Positions 28,938 to 37,516 of a stretch of 64,000 nt of DNA are shown here, piece after piece; positions within the stretch are counted from its first letter, which is position 1, and every line of letters starts with the position of its first letter. The notes beneath the pieces were generated by a model that saw only the letters and a program-made list of their open reading frames with translations, had not been told where the DNA came from and made no database searches. The stretch spans positions 186,001 to 250,000 of the forward strand of contig NZ_MVAD01000001.1 of NCBI RefSeq assembly GCF_002007115.1, in the 5' to 3' direction. The stretch is from Massilia sp. KIM. Lineage in GTDB: Bacteria; Pseudomonadota; Gammaproteobacteria; Burkholderiales; Burkholderiaceae_D. Made by a program: the position numbers and the translations under genes.

Positions 28938-28966
28938 CACGCACCAGGGGAATGGCCCGGTGCGTG
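28938..28966 (+). promoter_or_regulatory. perfect inverted repeat in the leader of the stressosome operon
   Basis: CACGCACC (28938-28945) and GGTGCGTG (28959-28966) form a perfect 8-bp stem around a 13-nt loop that itself can pair GGG with CCC. It ends 34 bp before the start of the RsbR-like gene and has no T-run, so it is an operator or an RNA structure in the leader rather than a terminator. TATAGT at about 28906-28911 is a possible -10 box upstream, with no convincing -35. Confidence 0.45.
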
Positions 28967-29000
28967 ACTCCGCCGACTATTCGAACAAAAGGACCGATCG

Positions 29001-29864
29001 ATGACCACCATGGATTACGCAACCCGTATCAGCCAGATGCTGCAGGACCAGGAATCGGCCGTCGGCGCCGAATGGCTGGCGCAGCTCGAAGCGCTGCTGG
29101 TGCGCGGCACCAGCGCGGCGCGTGAACAGTTGCGTACCCACTGCCAGCAATTCCTGGCCGCCTTCACCGCCGCCACCCGCGGCGGTGAGCTCAACAACAT
29201 CGAGCACCGCTCCTGGGACGAGGTGCGCGACCTGCTGGCCGAGATCTCCTCGACCCGCGCCAAGGCCGGCTCGACCCCGGCCGAAACCGCGACCTTCGTG
29301 TTCTCGCTCAAGCAGCCGCTGTTCGCCCGCCTGCGCGACAGCTTCGCCGGCGACGCCGAGGCGCTGGCCTCGGCTTCCTGGACCATCAACACCCTGCTGG
29401 ACAAGCTCGGCCTGTACACCATCGAGGTGTTCCAGAAGACCAAGGACCAGATCATCGTGCGCCAGCAGCAGGAACTGCTGGAACTCTCGACCCCGGTGGT
29501 CAAGCTGTGGAACGGCATCCTGGCGCTGCCCCTGATCGGCACCCTGGACTCGGCCCGCACCCAGGTGGTGATGGAGAACATCCTGCAGAAGATCGTCGAC
29601 ACCGGCGCCGTGATCGCCATCATCGACATCACCGGCGTGCCGACCGTGGACACCCTGGTGGCCCAGCACCTGATGAAAACCATCGCCGCCGCGCGCCTGA
29701 TGGGCGCGGACTGCATCATCAGCGGCATCCGCCCGCAGATCGCGCAGACCATCGTGCACCTGGGCGTGAACCTCGAGGACGTGGTCACCAAGGCCACCCT
29801 GGCCGACGCCTTCCTGGTGGCGCTCGAGCGCACCGGCACCTCGGTCATCAGCAAGCACGCCTGA
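29001..29864 (+). CDS. RsbR-type stressosome protein (RsbRD N-domain + STAS)
   Basis: A 287-residue cytoplasmic protein. The N-terminal helical sensor-like region (about 1-155, including SQMLQDQESAVGAEWLAQLE and SWTINTLLDKLGLYTIEVF) matches the RsbRD-type N-domain. After a helix of Gln/Glu (VRQQQELLELSTPVVKLW) comes the STAS domain (about 165-280). Thr218 in GVPTVDT and Thr250 in RPQIAQT are the likely phosphorylation sites by comparison with Bacillus RsbR. In stressosomes such proteins form the icosahedral core with RsbS and sense stress. It heads a six-gene operon with overlapping or near-touching genes. Confidence 0.9.
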   Translation: MTTMDYATRISQMLQDQESAVGAEWLAQLEALLVRGTSAAREQLRTHCQQFLAAFTAATRGGELNNIEHRSWDEVRDLLAEISSTRAKAGSTPAETATFVFSLKQPLFARLRDSFAGDAEALASASWTINTLLDKLGLYTIEVFQKTKDQIIVRQQQELLELSTPVVKLWNGILALPLIGTLDSARTQVVMENILQKIVDTGAVIAIIDITGVPTVDTLVAQHLMKTIAAARLMGADCIISGIRPQIAQTIVHLGVNLEDVVTKATLADAFLVALERTGTSVISKHA

Positions 29865-29874
29865 GACCGCGCAC

Positions 29875-30231
29875 ATGGAACGCATCCCTATCCTGCGCAT
29901 GGGCGACCTGCTGCTCGTGACGATCCAGGTCGACATGCACGACCGCCTGGCCATGACCCTGCAGGACGACCTGACCGAGCGCATCGTGCGCGACAACGCC
30001 AAGGGCGTCCTGATCGACATCTCGGCGCTCGACCTGGTCGACTCCTTCATCGGCCGCATGATCAGCAACACCGCCGCCATGGCGCGCGTGCTCGACGCCC
30101 AGACCGTGGTGGTGGGCATGCAGCCGGCGGTGGCGATCACCCTGGTCGAACTGGGCCTCACCCTGCACGGCGTGAAGACCGCATTGAACGTCGAGAAGGG
30201 CATGGCCCTGCTCGGAAAGAGCTATAAGTGA
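29875..30231 (+). CDS. rsbS: RsbS-type STAS domain protein
   Basis: A 118-residue single STAS domain. The phospho-acceptor Ser57 lies in LVDSFIGRM, the counterpart of Ser59 in Bacillus RsbS. It forms the scaffold of the stressosome with RsbR and, when unphosphorylated, holds RsbT. It follows the RsbR gene by 10 bp, and its TGA overlaps the RsbT start by one base. All three core partners are therefore encoded in order R-S-T, as in Bacillus. Confidence 0.92.
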   Translation: MERIPILRMGDLLLVTIQVDMHDRLAMTLQDDLTERIVRDNAKGVLIDISALDLVDSFIGRMISNTAAMARVLDAQTVVVGMQPAVAITLVELGLTLHGVKTALNVEKGMALLGKSYK

Positions 30232-30695
30232 TGGGTGACGCGCAGACCAATGTCCTGTTCGAGACCGAGCTGCTGGAGCGCCGCCGCCAGCAGCGCACGG
30301 GGCGGGTAATCCTGCCGCTGCGCTCGGACGAAGACGTCGTGGGCTTGCGCAAGCAGGTGCGCGAACGCGCGGTGGCGATCGCGCTCTCGCTGGTGGACCA
30401 GACCAAGCTGGTCACCGCCGCCAGCGAACTTGCGCGCAACACCCTCAAGTACGGCGGCGGCGGCGAAGTCTGCCTCGACGCGCTCTCGGACGGCATGCGC
30501 CAGGGCGTGGGGCTGATCTTCGTCGACGGCGGGCCGGGCATCCCCGACATCGACAGCGCCCTGCGCGACGGCTTCACCACCGGCGGCGGCCTCGGGCTGG
30601 GCCTGGGCGGTTCGCGCCGCCTGGTCGACGAGTTCGATATCGACAGCCGTCCGGGCGAGGGCACAGCCGTCTCGGTGGTCAAATGGAAACGCTGA
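30231..30695 (+). CDS. rsbT: RsbT-type serine kinase / switch protein
   Basis: A 154-residue GHKL ATPase of the anti-sigma-factor kinase class. The N-box is ASELARNTLKYGGGG with Asn near residue 67, then the G1 box VDGGPGIPD and the G2 box TGGGLGLGLGGSRR. RsbT phosphorylates RsbS and RsbR on stress and, once released, activates a downstream target. Here the target is unknown: no RsbU is present. The start at 30231 is set by overlap with the RsbS stop. An N-terminal extension of about 20 residues (FETELLERRRQQRTGRV) exceeds typical RsbT. Confidence 0.9.
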   Translation: MGDAQTNVLFETELLERRRQQRTGRVILPLRSDEDVVGLRKQVRERAVAIALSLVDQTKLVTAASELARNTLKYGGGGEVCLDALSDGMRQGVGLIFVDGGPGIPDIDSALRDGFTTGGGLGLGLGGSRRLVDEFDIDSRPGEGTAVSVVKWKR

Positions 30696-31711
30696 TCAGT
30701 TCGCGCAGTCCGCAACACGTGTTCGCGATCACCCACGCCAGCGACGTGGCGGCCGCGCGCCGGGTCGGCCAGCGCCTGGCCGACGCCCTCGGCTACAACG
30801 AGACGCGCGCCGGCCAGCTCGCCCTGATCATCACCGAGGCCGCGACCAACATCCTCAAGCACGCGGGCGAGGGCGAGATCCACGTCGGGCCGGCCCAGTC
30901 GGCCTCCGGCGTCGGGATCGACGTGCTGGCCATGGACAAGGGTCCCGGCATCCACGACCTGGCCGCCAGCCTGGTCGACGGCATGTCGACCGCCGGCACG
31001 GCGGGCACCGGCCTGGGAGCGCTGCGCCGCCTGTCCGACGAGTTCGACGTCTACACCGAGCCGGGCAAGGGCTCCGCCTTCTTCATGCGCCTGTGGCGCG
31101 ACCTGCCCGCTCCCGACCATTGCGGCCTGGACGTGGGCGCGCTGTGGGCCCCGATGGCCGGCGAGGAAGCCTGCGGCGACGGCTGGGCGGTGAGCTGCGA
31201 GCGCGACGGCGCCACCCTGCTGGCGGCCGACGGGCTGGGACACGGCCCCGAGGCGGCGCGCGCCGCCAACCTCGCCATCGAGGCGCTGGCCCAGCGCCCC
31301 GGCATCCCGGCCGGCGAGCTGATGCACGCCGCCAACGAGGCCCTGCGCATCACGCGCGGCGCGGCCCTGGCCGCGGCCCGCCTCGACTACGACCGCGACG
31401 AGCTGCGCTTCGCCGGGGTCGGCAACATCGCCGGCTATGTCTTCGACGCCGGGCGCCGCGCCCTGGTCTCGCACAACGGCATCGTCGGCCACAACATGCG
31501 CAAGGTGCAGGAGTTCGCGCTGCCCTTCCGGCATGGGGCGCTGTGCATCCTGCATTCGGACGGCATCCAGACCCAGTGGGACCTGGGCCGCTACCCGGGC
31601 CTGGAGGGGCGCAGCCCGCTGCTCATCGCGGCGGTCCTGATGCGCGACTACATCCGCCGCCGCGACGACGCGATGGTGCTGGTGGTCAGGCGCGCGGGGA
31701 CGCGCCGATGA
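30683..31711 (+). CDS. RsbT-like ATPase fused to SpoIIE/RsbX-type PP2C phosphatase
   Basis: A 342-residue two-domain protein. Residues about 15-140 form a second GHKL ATPase (LALIITEAATNILKHAGEGE, MDKGPGIHDLAAS, GTGLGALRRLSDEF). Residues about 150-338 form a PP2C/SpoIIE phosphatase with GEEACGDGW, Asp183 in AADGLGHGPEA, and RRDDAMVLV as metal-binding acidic residues. RsbX of Bacillus has only the phosphatase half and resets the stressosome by dephosphorylating RsbR and RsbS. The fusion suggests a protein that recognises STAS partners through one domain and resets them with the other. The gene overlaps rsbT by 13 bp. Confidence 0.88.
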   Translation: METLISSRSPQHVFAITHASDVAAARRVGQRLADALGYNETRAGQLALIITEAATNILKHAGEGEIHVGPAQSASGVGIDVLAMDKGPGIHDLAASLVDGMSTAGTAGTGLGALRRLSDEFDVYTEPGKGSAFFMRLWRDLPAPDHCGLDVGALWAPMAGEEACGDGWAVSCERDGATLLAADGLGHGPEAARAANLAIEALAQRPGIPAGELMHAANEALRITRGAALAAARLDYDRDELRFAGVGNIAGYVFDAGRRALVSHNGIVGHNMRKVQEFALPFRHGALCILHSDGIQTQWDLGRYPGLEGRSPLLIAAVLMRDYIRRRDDAMVLVVRRAGTRR

Positions 31712-33078
31712 GCGTCCAGCGCATCCTGAGCGTGGGCCTGGACAAGGACCAGGACGTGGTGCTGGTGCGCCAGCGCGCGCGCCAGGTGTCGAGCCTGCTC
31801 GGCTTCTCGCAGCAGGACCAGGTGCGCATCGCCACCGCGGTGTCCGAGGTGGCGCGCGGCGCCTGCCACCAGGGCTCCGGCGGTCGCGCCCAGTTCCAGC
31901 TGCGCGAGATGGGCGGGCGCCAGCACCTGGAGGTCTTGATCGGCGCCGGCAACGGCCCGCGCGCGGCCGGCCTGCCGGAATTCGACGACGAGGCCCAGTC
32001 GCTGCACCAGCTGGCGATCGTCACCGCGCACCGGCTGATGGACGCCTGCGAGGTCGACCCGGGCCCGGAAGGCGCGACCACGGTCACCGTGCGCAAGGCC
32101 CTGCCGCTCCAGGAGCGCATCGGTCCGGCGCGTCTGGCCGAACTGGGCGCGCGTCTGGCCGACAGCCCGGTCGCGAACACCCTGCACGAGCTGCAGGTGC
32201 AGAACCAGGAGCTGCTGTCGGCCCTGGCCGAGCTGCGCGAGCGCCAGGAAGACCTGCTCTCGCTCACCCGCGAGCTGGAAGACACCAACCGCGGCATCGT
32301 CGCCCTGTACGCCGAGATCGAGGACAAGGCCGAGCGCCTGCGCCGCGCCGACGAGATGAAGTCGCGCTTCCTGTCCAACACCAGCCACGAGCTGCGCACC
32401 CCGCTGTCCTCGATCCGCGCCCTGGCCCAGCTGCTGCTGGACCGCATGGACGGCGAGCTGACCGTGGAGCAGGAGCGCCAGGTGAAGTTCATCGAAAAGG
32501 CCGCGAGCGACCTGTCGGAGCTCGTTAACGACCTGCTCGACCTGGCCAAGATCGAGGCCGGGCGGGTGCAGGTGGCGATCGAGCCGGTGGTGGTCGAGAA
32601 CCTGTTCCGCACGCTCAAGGGCATGATGCGGCCGCTGGTGGACGAGGGCAGGGTGGAGCTGGTGTTCGAGCCCTCCGGCATCGAGGAACCCTTCCATTCG
32701 GACGAAGGCAAGATCCAGCAGATCCTGCGCAACTTCATCTCGAACGCGCTCAAGTTCACCGAGCAGGGCTCGGTGATCGTGTTCGCCAGCCTGGACCTCG
32801 AGGACGACACCATCTCGTTCTCGGTAGCCGACACCGGGATCGGCATCGGTCCGGATAACCTGCAACTGATTTTCGAGGAGTTCAGCCAGATCGAGCACCC
32901 GCTGCAGCGGCGCAGCAAGGGTACCGGCCTTGGGCTCCCTTTATGCCGCAAGCTTGCCGGGCTGCTCGGCGGGCGGGTCGACGTGTCCAGCACGGTGGGT
33001 GTCGGTTCGACATTCACCCTGACACTGCCGCGCCGCGCGCCGCAGCCGCCGGCGGAGAACGACGGAACCGAACCATGA
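31708..33078 (+). CDS. histidine kinase with degenerate RsbT-like N-terminal domain
   Basis: A 456-residue soluble kinase. The N-terminal 130 residues resemble the anti-sigma ATPase fold (VRIATAVSEVARGACHQGSG), but the N-box Asn is replaced and the G boxes are lost, so it cannot bind ATP normally. A coiled coil (about 150-210, LHELQVQNQELLSALAELRE) leads to the HisKA domain with His227 in NTSHELRTPLSS and a HATPase_c domain (NFISNALKFTEQG, VADTGIGIGPDN, KGTGLGLPLCR). There are no membrane segments. The start overlaps the phosphatase gene (ATGA). The N-domain probably docks on a STAS or RsbT-class partner. Confidence 0.88.
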   Translation: MSVQRILSVGLDKDQDVVLVRQRARQVSSLLGFSQQDQVRIATAVSEVARGACHQGSGGRAQFQLREMGGRQHLEVLIGAGNGPRAAGLPEFDDEAQSLHQLAIVTAHRLMDACEVDPGPEGATTVTVRKALPLQERIGPARLAELGARLADSPVANTLHELQVQNQELLSALAELRERQEDLLSLTRELEDTNRGIVALYAEIEDKAERLRRADEMKSRFLSNTSHELRTPLSSIRALAQLLLDRMDGELTVEQERQVKFIEKAASDLSELVNDLLDLAKIEAGRVQVAIEPVVVENLFRTLKGMMRPLVDEGRVELVFEPSGIEEPFHSDEGKIQQILRNFISNALKFTEQGSVIVFASLDLEDDTISFSVADTGIGIGPDNLQLIFEEFSQIEHPLQRRSKGTGLGLPLCRKLAGLLGGRVDVSSTVGVGSTFTLTLPRRAPQPPAENDGTEP

Positions 33079-34967
33079 TCGCCCATACGACCCAGATCCT
33101 GAACGTTGACGACAATGACGGCGCGCGCTACGCCAAGACGCGCATCCTGCAAAGCGCGGGATTCCAGGTGACCGAGGCCGCCAACGGCACCGACGCGCTC
33201 GACCTGGTCAAGCGCATGGTGCCGGCGCTGGTGCTGCTGGACGTGAAGCTCCCGGACATCAACGGCATCGAGGTGTGCCGCCGCATCAAGGCCGACCCCG
33301 AGACCAGCAGCGTGCTGGTGCTGCAGACCTCGGCCGCGCTGACCGGGCGCGCCGACAAGATCCGCGGCCTGGAGGGCGGCGCCGACAACTACCTGGCGGC
33401 GCCGATCGAGGCCGACGAGCTGATCGCCAACGTCAACGCCCTGCTGCGCATGCGCCAGACCCAGGTCGACCTGCGCGACAGCGAGGAGCGCTTCCGCCAG
33501 CTCACCGACAACATCGACGACGTGTTCTGGATGTTCTCGGTGCCGGGCCGCGAGCTGGTCTACGTCAGCCCGGCCTATGCGGCGGTCTGGGGCCGCAGCG
33601 CCGAGTCGCTGCGCCAGCAGCCGGGCGGCTGGCTGGACGCCGTGCATCCGGACGACCGCGTGATGATGACGCGGCGCTGGGAAGCCCTGGCCGAGGAACA
33701 CCATTACGACGCCGAGTTCCGCATCCTCGACGCGGCCGGCCAGACGCGCTGGGTGCGCGACCGCCTGTTCCCGGTGCGCGCCACGCGCGGCGAGGTGTAC
33801 CGGGTGGCGCGGGTGACCAGCGACATCACCGCGCGCAAGGAGATGGAAGCCCTGCTGCGCGTGGCCGACAGCAACAAGAACCAGTTCCTGGCGACCCTCG
33901 CGCACGAACTGCGCAACCCGCTCAGCCCGATCCGCAACGCCGCCGCCCTGCTGGGCGCGACGGGCGAGGGCGCGGCCGAGCACCAGGCGCGGGCGCGCGA
34001 AGTCATCACGCGCCAGGTCGACCACCTGGCCCACCTGGTGGACGACCTGCTCGACGTGGCGCGCATTTCGGAAGGCAAGATCGTGCTGCGCGAGGAAGAG
34101 GTTGACCTCGGCGCGGTCATCAGCCAGGCGATCGAGACCGCCGGTCCCCTGATCTCCGCGCGCGGCCACCGGCTGGAGGTGGTCAAGCCGGACCAGCAGG
34201 TGTGGGTCCGGGGCGACTCGGTGCGCCTGGCGCAGTCGATCGGCAACCTGCTGCACAACGCCGCCAAGTTCACCCCCAAGCACGGCGAGATTCTGCTCTC
34301 GGTTTCCCTGGCGGGGGAGGAGCGGGTGCGCATCTCGGTGCGCGACAACGGCATCGGCATCGCCGAGGACAACCTGCCGCGCATCTTCGGCATGTTCGCC
34401 CAGGTGGCGGTGCCGCCGGACCGCGCGCCGGAGGGCCTGGGCATCGGCCTGTCGCTGGTGTCGCACCTGATCGAGCTGCACGGCGGACGCCTGTCGGCCG
34501 ACAGCGCGGGGATCGGCATGGGCAGCACCTTCACGGTCGAACTGCCGGTGCTGCGCGTGACCCAGCACAGCGGCGCCCAGGACGAGGACGCGGCGGTACG
34601 TGAGGACGGCGCCGGCATGCGCGTGCTGCTGGTGGACGACAACATCGACGCCATGGAGATGATGGGCTTCCTGCTGGGCGAGATGGGCTACGAGGCCACC
34701 ACCACCGCCGACGCCAGCCAGATCGAGACGCTGGCGCTGCGCCACAAGCCGCACGTGATCGTGCTCGACATCGGCCTGCCGGGCGTGGATGGCTACGAGG
34801 TGGCGCGCCGCATCAAGCGCAATCCGGCGCTGTCGCGCATCCGCCTGGTGGCGCACACCGGCTATGGATCGCCCGAGGATCGCCGCCGCGCGCAGGAGGC
34901 GGGCTTCGACGCCCACCTGGTCAAGCCGGCCGAATTGCAGGATCTGGAAAAGGCGCTGCGGGGATAG
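33075..34967 (+). CDS. hybrid histidine kinase, REC-PAS-HisKA-HATPase-REC
   Basis: A 630-residue soluble protein. Domains in order: receiver (about 5-125, Asp56 in LLDVKLPD); PAS/PAC (about 135-260, FRQLTDNIDDVFWMF and LDAVHPDDR); HisKA with His277 in LAHELRNPLSP; HATPase (NLLHNAAKFTPKH, RDNGIGIAEDN, GLGIGLSLVSHL); and a C-terminal receiver with Asp565 in VLDIGLPGVDGYE. It probably receives phosphate from the preceding kinase at the first receiver. No DNA-binding or diguanylate cyclase domain is present, so the final output lies elsewhere. It overlaps the previous gene (ATGA) and ends the operon. Confidence 0.92.
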   Translation: MIAHTTQILNVDDNDGARYAKTRILQSAGFQVTEAANGTDALDLVKRMVPALVLLDVKLPDINGIEVCRRIKADPETSSVLVLQTSAALTGRADKIRGLEGGADNYLAAPIEADELIANVNALLRMRQTQVDLRDSEERFRQLTDNIDDVFWMFSVPGRELVYVSPAYAAVWGRSAESLRQQPGGWLDAVHPDDRVMMTRRWEALAEEHHYDAEFRILDAAGQTRWVRDRLFPVRATRGEVYRVARVTSDITARKEMEALLRVADSNKNQFLATLAHELRNPLSPIRNAAALLGATGEGAAEHQARAREVITRQVDHLAHLVDDLLDVARISEGKIVLREEEVDLGAVISQAIETAGPLISARGHRLEVVKPDQQVWVRGDSVRLAQSIGNLLHNAAKFTPKHGEILLSVSLAGEERVRISVRDNGIGIAEDNLPRIFGMFAQVAVPPDRAPEGLGIGLSLVSHLIELHGGRLSADSAGIGMGSTFTVELPVLRVTQHSGAQDEDAAVREDGAGMRVLLVDDNIDAMEMMGFLLGEMGYEATTTADASQIETLALRHKPHVIVLDIGLPGVDGYEVARRIKRNPALSRIRLVAHTGYGSPEDRRRAQEAGFDAHLVKPAELQDLEKALRG

Positions 34968-34997
34968 GCCGGCGCGCCGCGGCGCCCTCGGGCGTCG

Positions 34998-37238
34998 TCA
35001 GATCGGCGCGGCCGCGACCAGGATGGCCCGGCTGGCCGCCTTCGCCAGGATCCGGTCCAGCGCCTCGACGTCGATCGGCTTGACGAAGTGGTGGTCGAAG
35101 CCGGCCGCGAAGGCCTTGTCGATGTCGTGCGTCTGTCCATAGCCGGTCAGCGCTACCAGCACCGCTTCCCCGGCGCCGGGCATGGCGCGCAGCCGGCGCG
35201 CCAGCTCGTAGCCGTCCATGCCGGGCAGGCCGATGTCGAGGATGTACAAGGCGTAGGCTTCCTGCGCGCTGCGCTCCAGCGCGCTCGGGGCGTCGGGCAG
35301 CACGCTGACCCGGTGGCCCTTGGCTTCCAGCAGGCTGGCCAGGGCGCGCGCGGCGTCCAGGTTGTCGTCGACGATCATCAGCCGCACTGGCGGCACGAGG
35401 CCGTGGGCCAGGGCCGGGACGGCGGCCGGCTGCTGGGCCTCGCCGGCCAGCAGCGGCAGGTGGAGGACGAAGCAGGAGCCCTTGCCGGGTCCCTCGCTGT
35501 GGCCCTCGACCCGTCCGCCATGCAGCGAGACGATGCTGCGCACCAGCGCCAGTCCCAGTCCGAGCCCGCCCTGGGCCCGCTCCGAGGTGCGCTTGGCCTG
35601 CCGGAACAGGTCGAACACGTGCGGCATCAGTTCGCTGTCGATGCCGATGCCGTTGTCGCGCACCGAGATCACCGCCTCGCCTTCGCGCAGCTCGACCTCG
35701 AGGGCGATGGCGCCGCCGTCCGGCGTGTACTTGGCGGCGTTGTTGAGCAGGTTCGACAGCACCTGGATCAGGCGCGTGCGGTCGCCCAGCACGCGCGCCT
35801 GGGGCGCGTCCGCCCGCACGGATAGCGTGTGGCGGTGGGCCAGCATCAGGGGCTGGGCCTGTTCGACCGCGCTGGCCACGACCGCGGCGACCTCCACCGG
35901 CTCCTTCTCGATCTCCACCAGGCCGCGCGTGACGCGCGAGACGTCCAGCAGGTCGTTGATCAGGGACTTGAGGTGGTCGACCTGGCGCACGATGACCTCG
36001 CTCGCGCGGCGCACCACGTTCTCGTTCTTCACGCCCAGCGCCAGGGTGTGGGCGGCGGCCGCGATCGGCGCCAGCGGATTGCGCAGTTCATGCGCCAGCA
36101 TGGCCAGGAACTCGTCCTTGGTGCGGTTCTGGTTCTCGGCCTCGCGCCGGGCGTCGCGCTCGCTCGCCAGCAGGGTTTCGCGCTCGCGCTCGAGGGCGCG
36201 CCGGGCTTCGTTCTCGCGCGCCAGCTTGGCGCCGGCCTCGTTCAGGGCGCGCTGCAGCAGGTCGGCTTCGACCACGCCCGAGGGCCTGACCTCGGGGATG
36301 CCGCCCACCTCCAGCGTCTTGGCGGCCGCCAGCGTCAGCCGGGTGGACCCGGTGATGCGGCGCGCGAACAGGATGATGCCGGCCGCCGCGAAGGCGAGGG
36401 CGGCCACCAGCACCAGGGCCGCGAGGGCGGTGGCGGTGCGCGCCGGGCTGTTGATCTCGTCCATCGGCGAGGCGATGGCGACGGTCCAGGCGGCGCGTGA
36501 GGTATGGGTGAAGCTGGTATAGGCCTCGATCCCTTCGCGGGTGACGTTGGGGATCCTGCCGGAGGCGTTGCGGCGCGCCGCTTCGTACAGCTTGGGCTTG
36601 ACCGGCTTGCCGATGAACTCGTTCTCGCGCAGGTTGCGCGCGAGGGTGACGCCGTCGGTGCCGAACACGCCGATCACCCAGCTGTGCGGCAGATCCTTGC
36701 GCAGCAGGAGCTTGGTGATGTGGCTGACGTGGAAGGTGTGGGTGATCAGGAACTGGCGGCCCTCGGCGGTGGTCACCGGCATCTGGACCGACACCACCTT
36801 GGATTTGCCCGCCCGTCCATCGCGCAGGTCGGACACGCTCGCGCGGTGGCGCGCGATGGCGTCCAGCACCCAGGGATTCGGACCTTCGTTGAATTGCGTG
36901 CCATAGGGATGGTGGGTGTGCATCAGCATGCGTCCGTCGGCGTCGTACAGCACGCCCCAGGAGTCGGCCGAGGTGATGGTCTTGCGCATCAGGTCGTAGA
37001 CCGGCGCGAAGTCCTCGCGGCGCATCGGTTCGGTCTGGGCGATGACGCGCAGGGCGCCTTCGGCCGCGGCCAGCTCCTGGTCGATCGACAAGGCGATCGA
37101 GCGCGCCTTTTCGGCGACGCCGGCCAGGCGCGCCTCTCTTTCATCCTCCAGCAGCAGGTGCAGGCCCCAGGCCGACAGCGCCAGCAGGGGGGCCAGCACG
37201 ATCAGGATGATCGCGGTCAGGTAACTACGCGTCTTCAT
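34998..37238 (-). CDS. membrane hybrid histidine kinase with periplasmic Cache-like sensor
   Basis: A 746-residue protein. Membrane helices lie at about 6-30 and 270-292, enclosing a 240-residue periplasmic domain of dCache type (WGVLYDADGRMLMHTHHPYG, VQMPVTTAEGRQFLITHTF, TRAAWTVAIASPMDEI in part). A coiled coil then leads to HisKA with His383 in LAHELRNPLAP, HATPase (NLLNNAAKYTPDGG, GLGLGLALVRS) and a receiver with Asp668 in YILDIGLPGMDG. The start at 37238 gives MKTRSYLTAI; a GTG at 37268 is less likely. It is convergent with the stressosome operon (30 bp apart) and divergent from the penicillin-binding protein gene. Confidence 0.9.
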   Translation of the reverse strand: MKTRSYLTAIILIVLAPLLALSAWGLHLLLEDEREARLAGVAEKARSIALSIDQELAAAEGALRVIAQTEPMRREDFAPVYDLMRKTITSADSWGVLYDADGRMLMHTHHPYGTQFNEGPNPWVLDAIARHRASVSDLRDGRAGKSKVVSVQMPVTTAEGRQFLITHTFHVSHITKLLLRKDLPHSWVIGVFGTDGVTLARNLRENEFIGKPVKPKLYEAARRNASGRIPNVTREGIEAYTSFTHTSRAAWTVAIASPMDEINSPARTATALAALVLVAALAFAAAGIILFARRITGSTRLTLAAAKTLEVGGIPEVRPSGVVEADLLQRALNEAGAKLARENEARRALERERETLLASERDARREAENQNRTKDEFLAMLAHELRNPLAPIAAAAHTLALGVKNENVVRRASEVIVRQVDHLKSLINDLLDVSRVTRGLVEIEKEPVEVAAVVASAVEQAQPLMLAHRHTLSVRADAPQARVLGDRTRLIQVLSNLLNNAAKYTPDGGAIALEVELREGEAVISVRDNGIGIDSELMPHVFDLFRQAKRTSERAQGGLGLGLALVRSIVSLHGGRVEGHSEGPGKGSCFVLHLPLLAGEAQQPAAVPALAHGLVPPVRLMIVDDNLDAARALASLLEAKGHRVSVLPDAPSALERSAQEAYALYILDIGLPGMDGYELARRLRAMPGAGEAVLVALTGYGQTHDIDKAFAAGFDHHFVKPIDVEALDRILAKAASRAILVAAAPI

Positions 37239-37516
37239 GGAGAATGATGGGCATCGCCGCTTTCGCACGTGTTCTGCATGGCAGGGGCCGAAGATGGCGC
37301 CGGCCAGCCTGAAACCGGTTCATTCTAACAGGCCGGGCGCGCAGATGTATCGAATTGCAACGGAGCTGACGTGGGCCGGCGCAACAATCTAGACTGGGCG
37401 GTAGCGCTGGCTGACACCTGTCGGCTCGCCCGGCGCCACCCGCCGCAAGCCGGGTGCATGGGCCGGCGCCCCTCGGTATGATGCGAGCGCATCGCCGAAC
37501 CAACCACCACAGCCCC

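Noticed and set aside
25574..29011. Very long open frame on the minus strand opposite the czcA-like gene (over 1100 codons)
   Set aside because: It mirrors the codon pattern of the RND gene; its product is rich in His, Arg, Gln and Gly with no fold. High GC at third positions removes stop codons on the other strand. The same holds for minus-strand frames opposite pnp and nuoL.
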